Shown in pieces: positions 17,050 through 26,023 of a stretch of 64,000 nucleotides of DNA. The stretch comes from Actinomadura sp. K4S16 (lineage in GTDB: Bacteria; Actinomycetota; Actinomycetes; Streptosporangiales; Streptosporangiaceae), in contig NZ_BDDE01000015.1 in assembly GCF_008327685.1 (NCBI RefSeq), positions 434,001-498,000 of the forward strand, given 5' to 3'. The first letter of the stretch is position 1, and every line of letters begins with the position of its first letter. The notes under the pieces were generated by a model. The model was not told the origin of the DNA. It worked only from the letters and a program-made list of their open reading frames with translations, and made no database searches. Position numbers and translations under genes: made by a program.

Positions 17050-18245
17050 TGCGCGCCCTCCGAGATCAGCCGGTGCAGCCGGTCGGCCATCGCGCGGCCG
17101 AACTCCGGGTCGTTGATGTTCATGTCGAGCCTCTCCGTCTCCACGGCCCCCTCCATGGCCGCGAAGCACGCCTCGTCGGCCTCCGGGTCGTGGAAGGGCA
17201 TGCCGGGCGCGTCCAGCGCCGAGACGCCTCCGAGCGGGACGAACAGGACGGTCGGCCCGGTCGCGGCCGCCAGCTTGGCCGCCACCCTCCGGCCGAGCTC
17301 GGCCATCTCCTCCGGCGTCGTCCGCATGAGCGTCACAGTCGGGTTGTGGACGTACAGGTTCCGGTCCGCGAACCGCTCGGGGACGGTGCCGCGCGGCCCG
17401 AAGTTGACCATGTCCAGGGCTCCGGGCGCCACGACCTGCGGCACCCCGTGCCGCCCCGCCGCCGTGAGCCGGTCGGGCCCGGCCGACAGGACGCCGCCCA
17501 CCAGGTCGTCCGCCAGTTCGGTCGTGGTGAGGTCGAGGACCCCGGCCAGCAGCCCGCTGTCCACGAGCCCCTCCAGCGCGCGCCCTCCGGCGCCCGTCGC
17601 GTGGAAGACGAGGACCTCGTAGCCCAGCTCGTCCAGCCGCTCCCGCGCCGCGTCCACCGCCGGGGTCGTCACCCCGAACATGGACGCCCCGACGAGGGGC
17701 CGCTCCTCCGCCGCGGGCTCCGGGGCCGCGTGCGCCTTCGCCATCCCGGCCGCCGCCGCGGCGGCGTTCCCGAGGATCAGCCGCGACACCCGGTTCACGC
17801 CCGCGATGTCGACGACGCTGTAGGTGAGCGTGACGTCCTTGGCGCCCACGTAGGGCGAGACGTCCCCGGACGCCATCGTCGACACGATCAGCTTGGGCAG
17901 CCCGATGGGCAGGTCGCGGACGGCGCGCGCCGCGATCGACGATCCGCCGCTGCCGCCGACCGCGAGCACGGCGTCCACCCGCCCCAGCGCGGCGAGGACG
18001 ATCGCCGCGCCCTCTCCCATCGCCGTGACGGCCGCGCCCCGGTCGCTCGCATCCCGCAGGGCCTGGAGCGACGTGCCCCCGGCCTCCGCGACCTCCTCGG
18101 CGGAGACGTCGGCCTCCACATCGGACGGCCCGACACCCACGTCCACGAGGACGGTGTCGCAGCCCAGTCTCCGCACCCGCTCGCGGAGCCACACGTACTC
18201 CGCGCCCTTCGTGTCGAGCGTCCCCAGCAGCACAACGGTCGCCAT
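17046..18245 (-). CDS. Tm-1-like ATP-binding protein (UPF0261)
   Basis: A 399-residue UPF0261 protein, homologous to the N-terminal, ATP-binding half of the tomato Tm-1 antiviral protein. The start VVLLGTLDTKGAEYVWLRER and the glycine-rich AVLAVGGSGGSSIAARAVRD are typical. The bacterial role is unknown; proximity to a cupin, a ROK regulator and an MFS transporter hints at small-molecule catabolism. The ATG at 18245 has GGGAGG five bases upstream, better than the earlier in-frame start at 18257. It is the first gene of the three-gene operon. Confidence 0.88.
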   Translation of the reverse strand: MATVVLLGTLDTKGAEYVWLRERVRRLGCDTVLVDVGVGPSDVEADVSAEEVAEAGGTSLQALRDASDRGAAVTAMGEGAAIVLAALGRVDAVLAVGGSGGSSIAARAVRDLPIGLPKLIVSTMASGDVSPYVGAKDVTLTYSVVDIAGVNRVSRLILGNAAAAAAGMAKAHAAPEPAAEERPLVGASMFGVTTPAVDAARERLDELGYEVLVFHATGAGGRALEGLVDSGLLAGVLDLTTTELADDLVGGVLSAGPDRLTAAGRHGVPQVVAPGALDMVNFGPRGTVPERFADRNLYVHNPTVTLMRTTPEEMAELGRRVAAKLAAATGPTVLFVPLGGVSALDAPGMPFHDPEADEACFAAMEGAVETERLDMNINDPEFGRAMADRLHRLISEGAQ

Positions 18246-18358
18246 CAAGCCTCCCATCCCCGATACCGATTCCCCCGCCGATCACTTGGCAAGCCTGTCT
18301 CTCCAGGCGGCCCGCGATCAGCGGAGCGGGGGGAAGGCCCCGGCCCCGGCGGCGGCGG

Positions 18359-19051
18359 TCAGGCGGGGACGGGGGTCTCGGTGACGGCGCCGTCCTCCAG
18401 GGTCAGGACGCGGTCGGCTTCCGCGAGCAGGGACTGGTCGTGCGTCGCCACCAGGACGGTCACGCCTTCGCTGGCGGCGACCGCGCGGAACAGCGGCATG
18501 ATCGCGGCGGCGGTCTCGGAGTCGAGCTGGCCCGTGGGCTCGTCGGCGAGGAGGAGGCGGGGGCGGTTGGCGAGGGCGCGGGCGATCGCCACGCGCTGGC
18601 GCTGGCCGCCGGAGAGCTCGTTCGGGCGCTGCAGCGCGTGGTCGGCCAGGCCTACGAGGGCGAGCAGGACGCGGACCCGCTCGTCGCGCTCGGCGGCGGG
18701 CGTGCGGGCGAGGCGCAGCGGGACCTCGACGTTCTCGGCGGCCGACAGGACGGGGATCAGGCCGTGCGACTGGAACACGTAGCCGATGTCGTCGCGGCGC
18801 AGGGCGAGGAGGTCGTCCTCGGAGAGCGCGCCGACGTCGCGCCCGTCGACGCGGACGGTGCCGCCGTCCGGGCTGTCGAGCCCGCCGATCAGGTTGAGGA
18901 GGGTCGTCTTGCCGGAGCCCGAGCGGCCCTTCATGGCGACGATCTCGCCGGGCGCGATGGTGAAGGACGCGCCGCGCAGCGCCGGCACCTCGATCTTGCC
19001 CGTCCGGTAGGTCCGGACCAGGTCCTCCACGGCCACCATCGGCGTGGTCAT
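18359..19051 (-). CDS. ABC transporter ATP-binding protein (MacB/LolD type)
   Basis: A 230-residue ATPase of the LolD/MacB class. Walker A is GRSGSGKTT, the signature is LSGGQRQR and Walker B is LLLADEPTG followed by the switch histidine in VATHDQ. Such ATPases work with FtsX-type permeases as mechanotransmitters or lipid/peptide export systems. It is last in a four-gene overlapping operon: its ATG at 19051 overlaps the stop of the second ATPase gene by one base. Two ATPases and two very different permeases suggest a single heteromeric transporter or two paired ones. Confidence 0.9.
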   Translation of the reverse strand: MTTPMVAVEDLVRTYRTGKIEVPALRGASFTIAPGEIVAMKGRSGSGKTTLLNLIGGLDSPDGGTVRVDGRDVGALSEDDLLALRRDDIGYVFQSHGLIPVLSAAENVEVPLRLARTPAAERDERVRVLLALVGLADHALQRPNELSGGQRQRVAIARALANRPRLLLADEPTGQLDSETAAAIMPLFRAVAASEGVTVLVATHDQSLLAEADRVLTLEDGAVTETPVPA

Positions 19052-19977
19052 CAGCTCTCCTCCCGGTCCGGCCAGACGCCGACGTGGTCGCTTTCCAGGG
19101 CGAGGCGGACGCGGTCGCGCAGGTCCAGCGCCTCGGTGAACCCCTTGGGCAGCTGGACGCGGCCGACGCGGTCGAGGAGGGCGTACTCCTCCACGACGCG
19201 GGTCCCGTCGTCCTCGGAGCGGCGGCGCACCTCGACGCTGGTGCGGCCGTCGCGGATGCCGATGGTCCGGTCGACGCGCTCGGACACCTGCGCGTCGTGG
19301 GTGACGACCACGGTGGTGGTGCCGAGCTCCTCGTTGACGCGGCGGAGCGCGGCGAACACCCCGGCGGCGGTGGCGGTGTCGAGCTCGCCGGTCGGCTCGT
19401 CCGCCAGCACGACCTGGGGTTCGTTGGCCACGGCGACGGCGATCGCGATGCGCTGCTGCTCGCCGCCGGACAGCTCCGCCGGGCGGCGGCTCGCGCAGTC
19501 GCCGACGTCGAGCATGCCGAGCAGCTCGGCGGCGCGGGTGGCGCGCTCGCGGCGCGACCGCCCCGCGAACCGCATGGGCAGCTCGACGTTCTGCGCGGCG
19601 GTCAGGTACGGCAGGAGGTTGCGGGACGTCTGCTGCCAGATGAACCCGACCTTCTCGCGCCGGAACTCCAGCCGCTCCTTGGACGCCATGGTGAGCAGGT
19701 CCGACCCGGCGACGCGGGCGACGCCGGCGGTCGGCACGTCCAGGCCGGACAGGATGTTCAGCAGCGTCGACTTCCCCGAGCCGGACGCGCCCACGATGGC
19801 CACGAGCTCGCCGGGATCGATCAGCAGGTCCAGTCCCTGCAGGGCGACGACCTCGATGCCGTCGGTCTTGTAGATGCGCACCAGGTTGTCGCAGACGATG
19901 TGGGCGCCCTCGCCGTAGACGGGCCCGCGCTCGGCGGCGCGGCGCTCCAGTTCGGCGAGATCGGTCGTTTCGGTCAT
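19051..19977 (-). CDS. ABC transporter ATP-binding protein (MacB/LolD type)
   Basis: A 308-residue ATPase with Walker A GASGSGKST, signature LSGGEQQR and Walker B VVLADEPTG. It is about 80 residues longer than its neighbour, because of an N-terminal leader (about 25 residues) and a C-terminal tail of about 55 residues (VEEYALLDRVGRVQLPKGF onward) that is not part of the standard fold. The tail resembles the C-terminal additions of actinomycete FtsE-like ATPases and might dock the permease. The ATG at 19977 overlaps the stop of the upstream permease gene by one base. Confidence 0.9.
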   Translation of the reverse strand: MTETTDLAELERRAAERGPVYGEGAHIVCDNLVRIYKTDGIEVVALQGLDLLIDPGELVAIVGASGSGKSTLLNILSGLDVPTAGVARVAGSDLLTMASKERLEFRREKVGFIWQQTSRNLLPYLTAAQNVELPMRFAGRSRRERATRAAELLGMLDVGDCASRRPAELSGGEQQRIAIAVAVANEPQVVLADEPTGELDTATAAGVFAALRRVNEELGTTTVVVTHDAQVSERVDRTIGIRDGRTSVEVRRRSEDDGTRVVEEYALLDRVGRVQLPKGFTEALDLRDRVRLALESDHVGVWPDREES

Positions 19978-22553
19978 CACTCCACCGTTCTCAGGGCGTT
20001 GCCAGGGTCGGTGTCGAAGGCGCGGTCGACGGCGATGGCGGCGGCCGCGGCCAGCAGGAGCGCGCCGAGCAGCCCGAGCAGCGCCGGGATCCCCGGGACG
20101 TGCGCGGTGACGGCGAAGCCGCCGGTGTAGGGGCGCAGGTCCACGACCGGCCCGGTGATCTCCGGGAGCATCAGGCCGAGCACCCAGCCGGCGCCGACCG
20201 CGCACAGCAGGACGGGCGCGAGCTCCACGAGGGCGAGGCCCCGGCTCTGCCGGCGGCTCAGCCCGAGCGCGCGCAGGTGGGCGACCATCCGGCCGCGGGC
20301 CCGGGCGCCCACGATGAGCACGAGCAGGACGGCGAGCAGCCCGTACACGCCGCCCGCCAGGGCGCCTTCCAGGAAGGTGTCGTGGACGACCGACACCAGC
20401 GGCAGGCCCGTCATCTCCCGCAGCACCTGATGCCGCAGCACGATGTCGTCCCCCGGGGCCGCGGCCCGCAGCGCCTTGACGTCGATGTGGTCGCCTGTGA
20501 CGAAGACGTGGGACGGGAAGCCCGTCGCATTGGCGACCGTCTTGTAAGGGACGATGACGAAGGCGCTGTTCTTCTCCTGCCCGGGGAAGCGCTCGATCTG
20601 GCGGGACGGCTTGACGGTCACCGGGTCCATGCCCGCGCGGCTGAGCGTCACGGTGCCCGAGCCGAGGGTGCGGGCGGCCAGGGGCGACACCAGCGCGCCC
20701 GTGCCGGTGTCCGGGATGCCGGGCACCTCTGGGGCGAGCCTCCGGTAGGCGTCGAGGTCCACGCCGACCACGGTCACCGGCGCCGGGTCGGTGGCGGACG
20801 AGGCCCGGGTGATGACCCGGACCCGGACGGCGCCGGTGACGCCGCGCACCGCGCGGATGCGGCGGAGCCCGGCCTCGTCCAGGGACGCCGCCTCGACCCG
20901 CGCCTCGGCGCCGACCTCGGCCCAGGAGGCGCGCTCCTGCCCGATCCGCAGTGCGGTGTCCACGGTGGAGGTGAAGCCGGCGATGGTCGCGGCCAGCAGC
21001 AGGACGGCCAGCGGCAGCGCCCCGACGAGCTTCTGCCGGGAGGCGCGGGCGACGCCGATGAACGCGACGGCCCCGGTCCGCCGCCGCAGCAGCGGCCCGG
21101 CCGCCCGCAGCAGGTACGGGTAGGCGCGCAGCACGAGCACGCCGAGCGCCGCGCCGAGCAGGGCGGGGACGGCGGCGACCAGCGGGTCGGTGCCGGCGGA
21201 CGCGCCGCGCTCGCGCAGCAGCACGACGCCGATCACCGCGAGCACCACCAGCAGGCCGTCCATGACGAGCCGCCGCCGGGACAGCCGCGCCGCGACGAGG
21301 TCGTCGCGGCGTTCGGCGACCGAGCCGAGCCCGCCGCCGCGTTCCCGCAGGACCATGACCGCCGAGACGCCGAGCACGGCCAGGACGAGCAGTCCGATCG
21401 CGACCAGCGAGGACGGCTGCGGCGGACCGGCGTCCAGCAGCCGTCCCGCCGCGTACCCGAGCAGGGCGGCCGGGACGGCGGCGAGCGCGGTCAGCCCGCA
21501 GGCGGGCGCGGCGAGCTGGCGCAGCGACGCGCCGCGGGCCCGCATCACGCCGAGGATCGGGCGGAGCCGCTCGCCGAGCAGCCCGGCGGCGAGCAGCAGC
21601 AGCCCGGCGGCCACGGCGACGAGACCGCCGAAGGCGAGTCCGACGACGGACTGGGCGGTGTGGAGCCGGGCGATGAACTCCTTCAGCCGGTTGTCCAGGG
21701 CGGTGGAGACCTCGCAGGGGAAGAGGTCGGCGCGCCCTTCGACGGCGGAGCGGAAGGCGTCGAGGTCGCGGACCATGACCCGGGTCTGCTCCGCGCTGAC
21801 CGCGCCGGTGCGGACCGGGAAGCGCCAGTCGTAGGTCAGCTTCAGGCGCGGGTCGCGCGTGAGGCGCGAGTACGCGAAGGCGTCGATCAGCGCCGTGCCC
21901 GCGTCGGCCTCGATGGTGCTGTTGGGCAGGTACTCGATGGTCGGGTGCAGGATCCGGGCGCGCGGCCGCCAGAACTGGTCGGTGGCGTCCGCCGGCTCGT
22001 ACAGACCGACGATGCGGACGCTCATGCCGCCGAGATCGATCCGGTCGCCGAGCTTGTAGCCGAGCTGGTCGGCGTACTTCTTGGCGACCGCCACGCTCAT
22101 GTCGCCGCCGGTCTGCCCGGGCTTGTTGAAGGGGTAGCGGCCGGAGACGAAGCGGATGCGCCGCCAGGCGCCCGGCTCGAAGCCGAGGTAGAGGATCCTC
22201 GGGCGGCGGAAGTCGCCTTCGACGCGGTCGCCCGGGGAGGTGACCGACGACTCGGGCTCGCCGGTGACCTCGGCGAGGGAGCGGGGCAGCCGGTCCCGCC
22301 AGGCGAGGGCGTTGGAGCTCAGGGCCGCCTCGCCGGGGACGGCGGCGAAGGCGCCGGCGCCGCCCGCCTCCCCCTTCACGTGGACGTCGGCGCCGGTGTC
22401 GGCGCCGACGGCGGCGGCCGCGGCGCGGTCGTACCCGGCGGTCGTCCGGGACGGGACGGCGACGGCGAGCAGCGCCGACACCAGCATCAGCACGGCCAGC
22501 GCGGTGATCGGCGCCCACTGCGCGCGGACGAGCCGCATCCCGGCACTCCTCAT
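19977..22553 (-). CDS. FtsX-like ABC transporter permease
   Basis: An 858-residue permease. One N-terminal helix (ITALAVLMLVSALLAVAV) is followed by a large periplasm-type extracellular domain of about 270 residues. Then come helices and an FtsX domain, a second extracellular domain, and a final FtsX-type bundle (GVYGLLAVLLVLIVGARARG). Two FtsX cores in one chain is the usual form of long actinomycete members. The ATG at 22553 overlaps the TGA of the upstream permease gene by four bases (ATGA). Substrate is unknown; the extracellular domains suggest substrate capture outside the membrane. Confidence 0.88.
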   Translation of the reverse strand: MRSAGMRLVRAQWAPITALAVLMLVSALLAVAVPSRTTAGYDRAAAAAVGADTGADVHVKGEAGGAGAFAAVPGEAALSSNALAWRDRLPRSLAEVTGEPESSVTSPGDRVEGDFRRPRILYLGFEPGAWRRIRFVSGRYPFNKPGQTGGDMSVAVAKKYADQLGYKLGDRIDLGGMSVRIVGLYEPADATDQFWRPRARILHPTIEYLPNSTIEADAGTALIDAFAYSRLTRDPRLKLTYDWRFPVRTGAVSAEQTRVMVRDLDAFRSAVEGRADLFPCEVSTALDNRLKEFIARLHTAQSVVGLAFGGLVAVAAGLLLLAAGLLGERLRPILGVMRARGASLRQLAAPACGLTALAAVPAALLGYAAGRLLDAGPPQPSSLVAIGLLVLAVLGVSAVMVLRERGGGLGSVAERRDDLVAARLSRRRLVMDGLLVVLAVIGVVLLRERGASAGTDPLVAAVPALLGAALGVLVLRAYPYLLRAAGPLLRRRTGAVAFIGVARASRQKLVGALPLAVLLLAATIAGFTSTVDTALRIGQERASWAEVGAEARVEAASLDEAGLRRIRAVRGVTGAVRVRVITRASSATDPAPVTVVGVDLDAYRRLAPEVPGIPDTGTGALVSPLAARTLGSGTVTLSRAGMDPVTVKPSRQIERFPGQEKNSAFVIVPYKTVANATGFPSHVFVTGDHIDVKALRAAAPGDDIVLRHQVLREMTGLPLVSVVHDTFLEGALAGGVYGLLAVLLVLIVGARARGRMVAHLRALGLSRRQSRGLALVELAPVLLCAVGAGWVLGLMLPEITGPVVDLRPYTGGFAVTAHVPGIPALLGLLGALLLAAAAAIAVDRAFDTDPGNALRTVE

Positions 22554-25500
22554 CGGTCCTCCCCCACGCGCAGCCCGGCACCGAGGTTCCGGCGCCGCAG
22601 CGTCCGGATGACCGGCGCGAGCACGAGCCCGAGCGCCACCGCCACCCCGCCGGCCACGGCCAGCACGACGGGCCACTGGACGACCAGCGCGGCGGGCGGG
22701 TACGGCTCGGCGGCCTGCACGCTGAGCACGACGTGCGGGACGACGAGCCGCGCCACGACCAGGCCGAGGACCGTCCCGCCGAGCAGGCCGAGCCCGACCA
22801 GGTACGCCTGCTCGATCGCGAGCATCCCGGCGACCTGCCTGGGCGGCACCCCGAGCGCCCGCAGCACCGCGAACTCCCGGTAGCGCTCGCCGGCGGTCAC
22901 CGCCGCGTTCACCACGAACGCGATGACGGCGAACGCCAGCGCCGCGGCGAAGCCGAGGACGAGCGCGCCCTGGAGCGCCGCGCCCAGCGGGGCGTCGCGG
23001 AGCCGGGAGCGCGTCTCGACGCGGTCGGCCGCGACCTCGCCCCAGGCGGGATGGCGGGCCAGTTCCCGGACGGCCGGGGCGGTGCGGCCGCCGCGCGCCG
23101 ACGCCCACCACTCCCGCGGTGTGATGGTCTCGCCGCCCGAACCGTCCACGGCGAGCCGCGCCTGGGTGAGGGTCGGCAGGTCGACCAGGACGCCCGGCCT
23201 GCCGGGCGGCACGCTCGGCAGCGCGGGCGCGATGCCCGCGACCTTGACGGGCTGGTCGCCGTCGATGGTGTTCACGGTGACGGTGCCGCCGACGCCGACC
23301 TTGGCGCGGCTCGCCATCTCCTTGGTGACGACGCCCGGCACGACCGGCAGCAGGTCGGTGTTCTTGATGTCGTGCGAGGGCGGGGCGCCCGTGCCGAGCA
23401 TCGCGTGGACGGCCGTTCCGGTCGCGTAGCCGTAGAAGCCCTGGCGGTCGAGGGTGGGCGACGAGGGGATCGTGAGGGTCGCCAGCGCGTCCTCGGTCTC
23501 CTTGGCGGTCGTCCTGATCGGATGCTCCAGGTCCTGCGGTCCGGCGAACGCGTCCCAGCGGGCCCCTGCGGGGAGGGTCGCCCGGCCGGTGCCCTCGCCG
23601 GCGATGCTCCGCAGCTCCAGGTCGAGCCTGCCCGAGATCTTGTTGTCGTCGTAGTTGAAGTGGACGCCGCGGACCGACAGGGGGAAGGACGGCACCCCGT
23701 CCTGCCCCGCGAGCTGGGCGGTGTCCAGGGCGACGGTGTGCTCGTCGCCGTCCGCGTCGATGCCGGGCAGGGTCACCTGCCGGGTGAGCCCGTTGGCGTC
23801 GACGATGCTCACCACGAACTTGTAGCCCTTCCAGAGCGGCGGCACGTAGTCGGGGGGCACTTCGGGCTCCGGGCCGGAGCGGCTGAGGCGCAGGTCGAAC
23901 AGCAGCCGCTTCGGCGTGCCGGGGACGGTCAGCGCCGGGACGGCGGGACGCGCCCGCGCCAGCTCGTCCAGCCGCAGGTCGTCCCGCAGCCCGGGGCCGA
24001 CGCGCAGCAGCGGGCCGAGCTTCCTCGCGTCGACGCCGAGCAGCGTGGCGGGTTCGGTGCCGAGGTCGGCGTCCATGCGCAGGACCCCGCTCGCGGCCGA
24101 GACGCCCGGCAGCGCCGCGAACCGCCCGGCCTGCCCGAGCGGTTCCGGGGCCGCCTCCCGGGGCGAGACGGCCAGCCGCAGGTCGGCGCCGCTCTGGAAG
24201 TCGGCCTGGTCGGTCTGCGACCGCCGCCAGGTCGCCATCGTCGTGACCGACAGCACACCGACGGCCATCGCCATCACCAGCAGGAGGACCGGGCCGGTGT
24301 AGCGGAGCTGGCGCCGCCCGACCTGCCGGGTGCCGAGGACGGCCACGAGCCCGCGGCTGCGGGTCGTGGCCCGTTCGGCCACCCGGGTGACCGCGGGCAC
24401 GAGGCGCAGCAGCAGCACCCCTCCGGCGAGCAGGGCCAGGGCGGGGCCGGAGACGATGAACGGGTCGATGCCGCCCGTGCCGTCCCCTCCGCCGGCGCCG
24501 TCCGCGCCGTACCGGGTGAGCTGCCAGATCGCGAGCCCGGCGACGAGCAGCAGGGCGATGTCGGTGCCCGAGCCGCGCAGGCCGCCGCGGCCCTGCCGCC
24601 CGATGCCGGCCTGGGCCTCCACGAACGTCCGGTTCGCGCCCCGCAGCGTCGGGACGGTCAGCACGACGGCGCAGGCCAGCGCCGTGAGCACCGAGACGGT
24701 CCACAGCGGCACGAGCGGCCCGGCGTCCAGCCGCAGCCCCGAGTCCCGCACCGCCGGGGCGTGCCCGGCCAGGCGCAGCAGCGGCCCGGCCAGCAGCGGG
24801 CCGAACAGCGCGGCGGGCAGCACGATCAGCAGGCCCTCGACGAGGCCGAGCCGGGCGAGCTGGCGCATGCCGAGGCCGCGGGTGCGCAGCAGCGCGACCT
24901 CGCCGCGCCGGTGGTCGGCGAGCAGCCGCGCCACCAGCAGCCATGCGCAGCCCGCCAGCAGGACGAGCTGGATCACCGGGATGAGCATCGTGGACCGCGC
25001 CACCTGGAGCGCGGTGCGCAGCTGCGCGGTCAGGTCGGGCAGGTCGGTCGCGACGCTGAACTGCGCGCCCTCGCCCGCCTTCTTGAACGCGTCGCCGCTC
25101 GCGGCCACCCGGTCGCCGAGGGGCCCGAGCTCGCCGGCCTCGACGCCGCGCAGGTCGGGCATGACGGTGAAGCGGGCCTCGGAGCCGGTGCCGGTGAAGC
25201 GGGCGGCGAACACCTGCGGCGGTACCACGAACGGCCCGTAGGTCGTGTAGTCGAGCCGTTCGACGCCGGTCGTGACGAGCTTGTCCTCCTGCCAGAAGTA
25301 GTCCTGCGGGTCGGGGACCTCGAACACCCCGACGACGCGCACCTTCACGACCGACTTCTTGTCGACGCGCCCGTGCAGCGTGAGGACGTCGTCCACGCCG
25401 GCGTGCATCGCGCGGGCGGCCGCGCCGGGCAGGGCCGCCTCGACCTCCCCCGAGCCGGAGCCCGAGGCCGCGCCGGGCCAGCGCCCCTCGGTGAGCCGCG

Positions 25501-25885
25501 CGTGCTTCTCGATCCCGGTGTAAGTCTCGAACGCGGTCAGGTCGGGATGGTCGCTCTTCTCCTGGCCCGGGAGCGTGTAGGAGTCGCTGCGGAGGCTCAT
25601 CGAGACCGTCAGCGGGACGTCCCGGTAGATCTGCTTGAGCGCCCGGTCGACCTGGCCCTGGACCTTGGGGAGGCCGTTCGCCGGGACGTGCGTGCCGAGC
25701 GTCGTCCCGACGGACTCGAACGTCGCGTCGGCCAGCGTGCGGCGCAGGCCCTCGCGGGTCACCGACCCGGTGTAGCCGACCAGGGCGGCGAGCACGGTCG
25801 TGGCGAACAGCGCGGTCGCGCAGGCGGCCAGCACCAGCGTCCGATCGCCGATGATCCGGCTGAGCACCAACCCCCGTCGTCCCAC
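22550..25885 (-). CDS. FtsX-like ABC transporter permease, long
   Basis: A 1111-residue permease, first of the ABC operon. An N-terminal helix (LVLAACATALFATTVLAALV) leads into a long extracellular domain. The membrane core follows (TMLIPVIQLVLLAGCAWLLV with LLRTRGLGMRQLARLGLVEG, an FtsX hallmark), then a second large extracellular domain and a C-terminal FtsX core (FAVLRALGVPPRQVAGMLAI). The start is given as GTG at 25885. A GTG at 25867, after a GGGGG stretch, is an equally possible start that would remove six residues. Neither is supported by an ideal ribosome binding site. Confidence 0.86.
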   Translation of the reverse strand: MGRRGLVLSRIIGDRTLVLAACATALFATTVLAALVGYTGSVTREGLRRTLADATFESVGTTLGTHVPANGLPKVQGQVDRALKQIYRDVPLTVSMSLRSDSYTLPGQEKSDHPDLTAFETYTGIEKHARLTEGRWPGAASGSGSGEVEAALPGAAARAMHAGVDDVLTLHGRVDKKSVVKVRVVGVFEVPDPQDYFWQEDKLVTTGVERLDYTTYGPFVVPPQVFAARFTGTGSEARFTVMPDLRGVEAGELGPLGDRVAASGDAFKKAGEGAQFSVATDLPDLTAQLRTALQVARSTMLIPVIQLVLLAGCAWLLVARLLADHRRGEVALLRTRGLGMRQLARLGLVEGLLIVLPAALFGPLLAGPLLRLAGHAPAVRDSGLRLDAGPLVPLWTVSVLTALACAVVLTVPTLRGANRTFVEAQAGIGRQGRGGLRGSGTDIALLLVAGLAIWQLTRYGADGAGGGDGTGGIDPFIVSGPALALLAGGVLLLRLVPAVTRVAERATTRSRGLVAVLGTRQVGRRQLRYTGPVLLLVMAMAVGVLSVTTMATWRRSQTDQADFQSGADLRLAVSPREAAPEPLGQAGRFAALPGVSAASGVLRMDADLGTEPATLLGVDARKLGPLLRVGPGLRDDLRLDELARARPAVPALTVPGTPKRLLFDLRLSRSGPEPEVPPDYVPPLWKGYKFVVSIVDANGLTRQVTLPGIDADGDEHTVALDTAQLAGQDGVPSFPLSVRGVHFNYDDNKISGRLDLELRSIAGEGTGRATLPAGARWDAFAGPQDLEHPIRTTAKETEDALATLTIPSSPTLDRQGFYGYATGTAVHAMLGTGAPPSHDIKNTDLLPVVPGVVTKEMASRAKVGVGGTVTVNTIDGDQPVKVAGIAPALPSVPPGRPGVLVDLPTLTQARLAVDGSGGETITPREWWASARGGRTAPAVRELARHPAWGEVAADRVETRSRLRDAPLGAALQGALVLGFAAALAFAVIAFVVNAAVTAGERYREFAVLRALGVPPRQVAGMLAIEQAYLVGLGLLGGTVLGLVVARLVVPHVVLSVQAAEPYPPAALVVQWPVVLAVAGGVAVALGLVLAPVIRTLRRRNLGAGLRVGEDR

Positions 25886-26023
25886 GAAGGGTCATGATCA
25901 TTGGGTGTGAGGGGCGCCACAAGGGGCCGTGACACTTCCGCGACCTTTCGCAACCCTCTTGCAATAAGTGGCGGTCGCTTGCGCCTCCCCTTCCCCTGGA
26001 GGCACTGCCGCGCCTCCCCCGGC

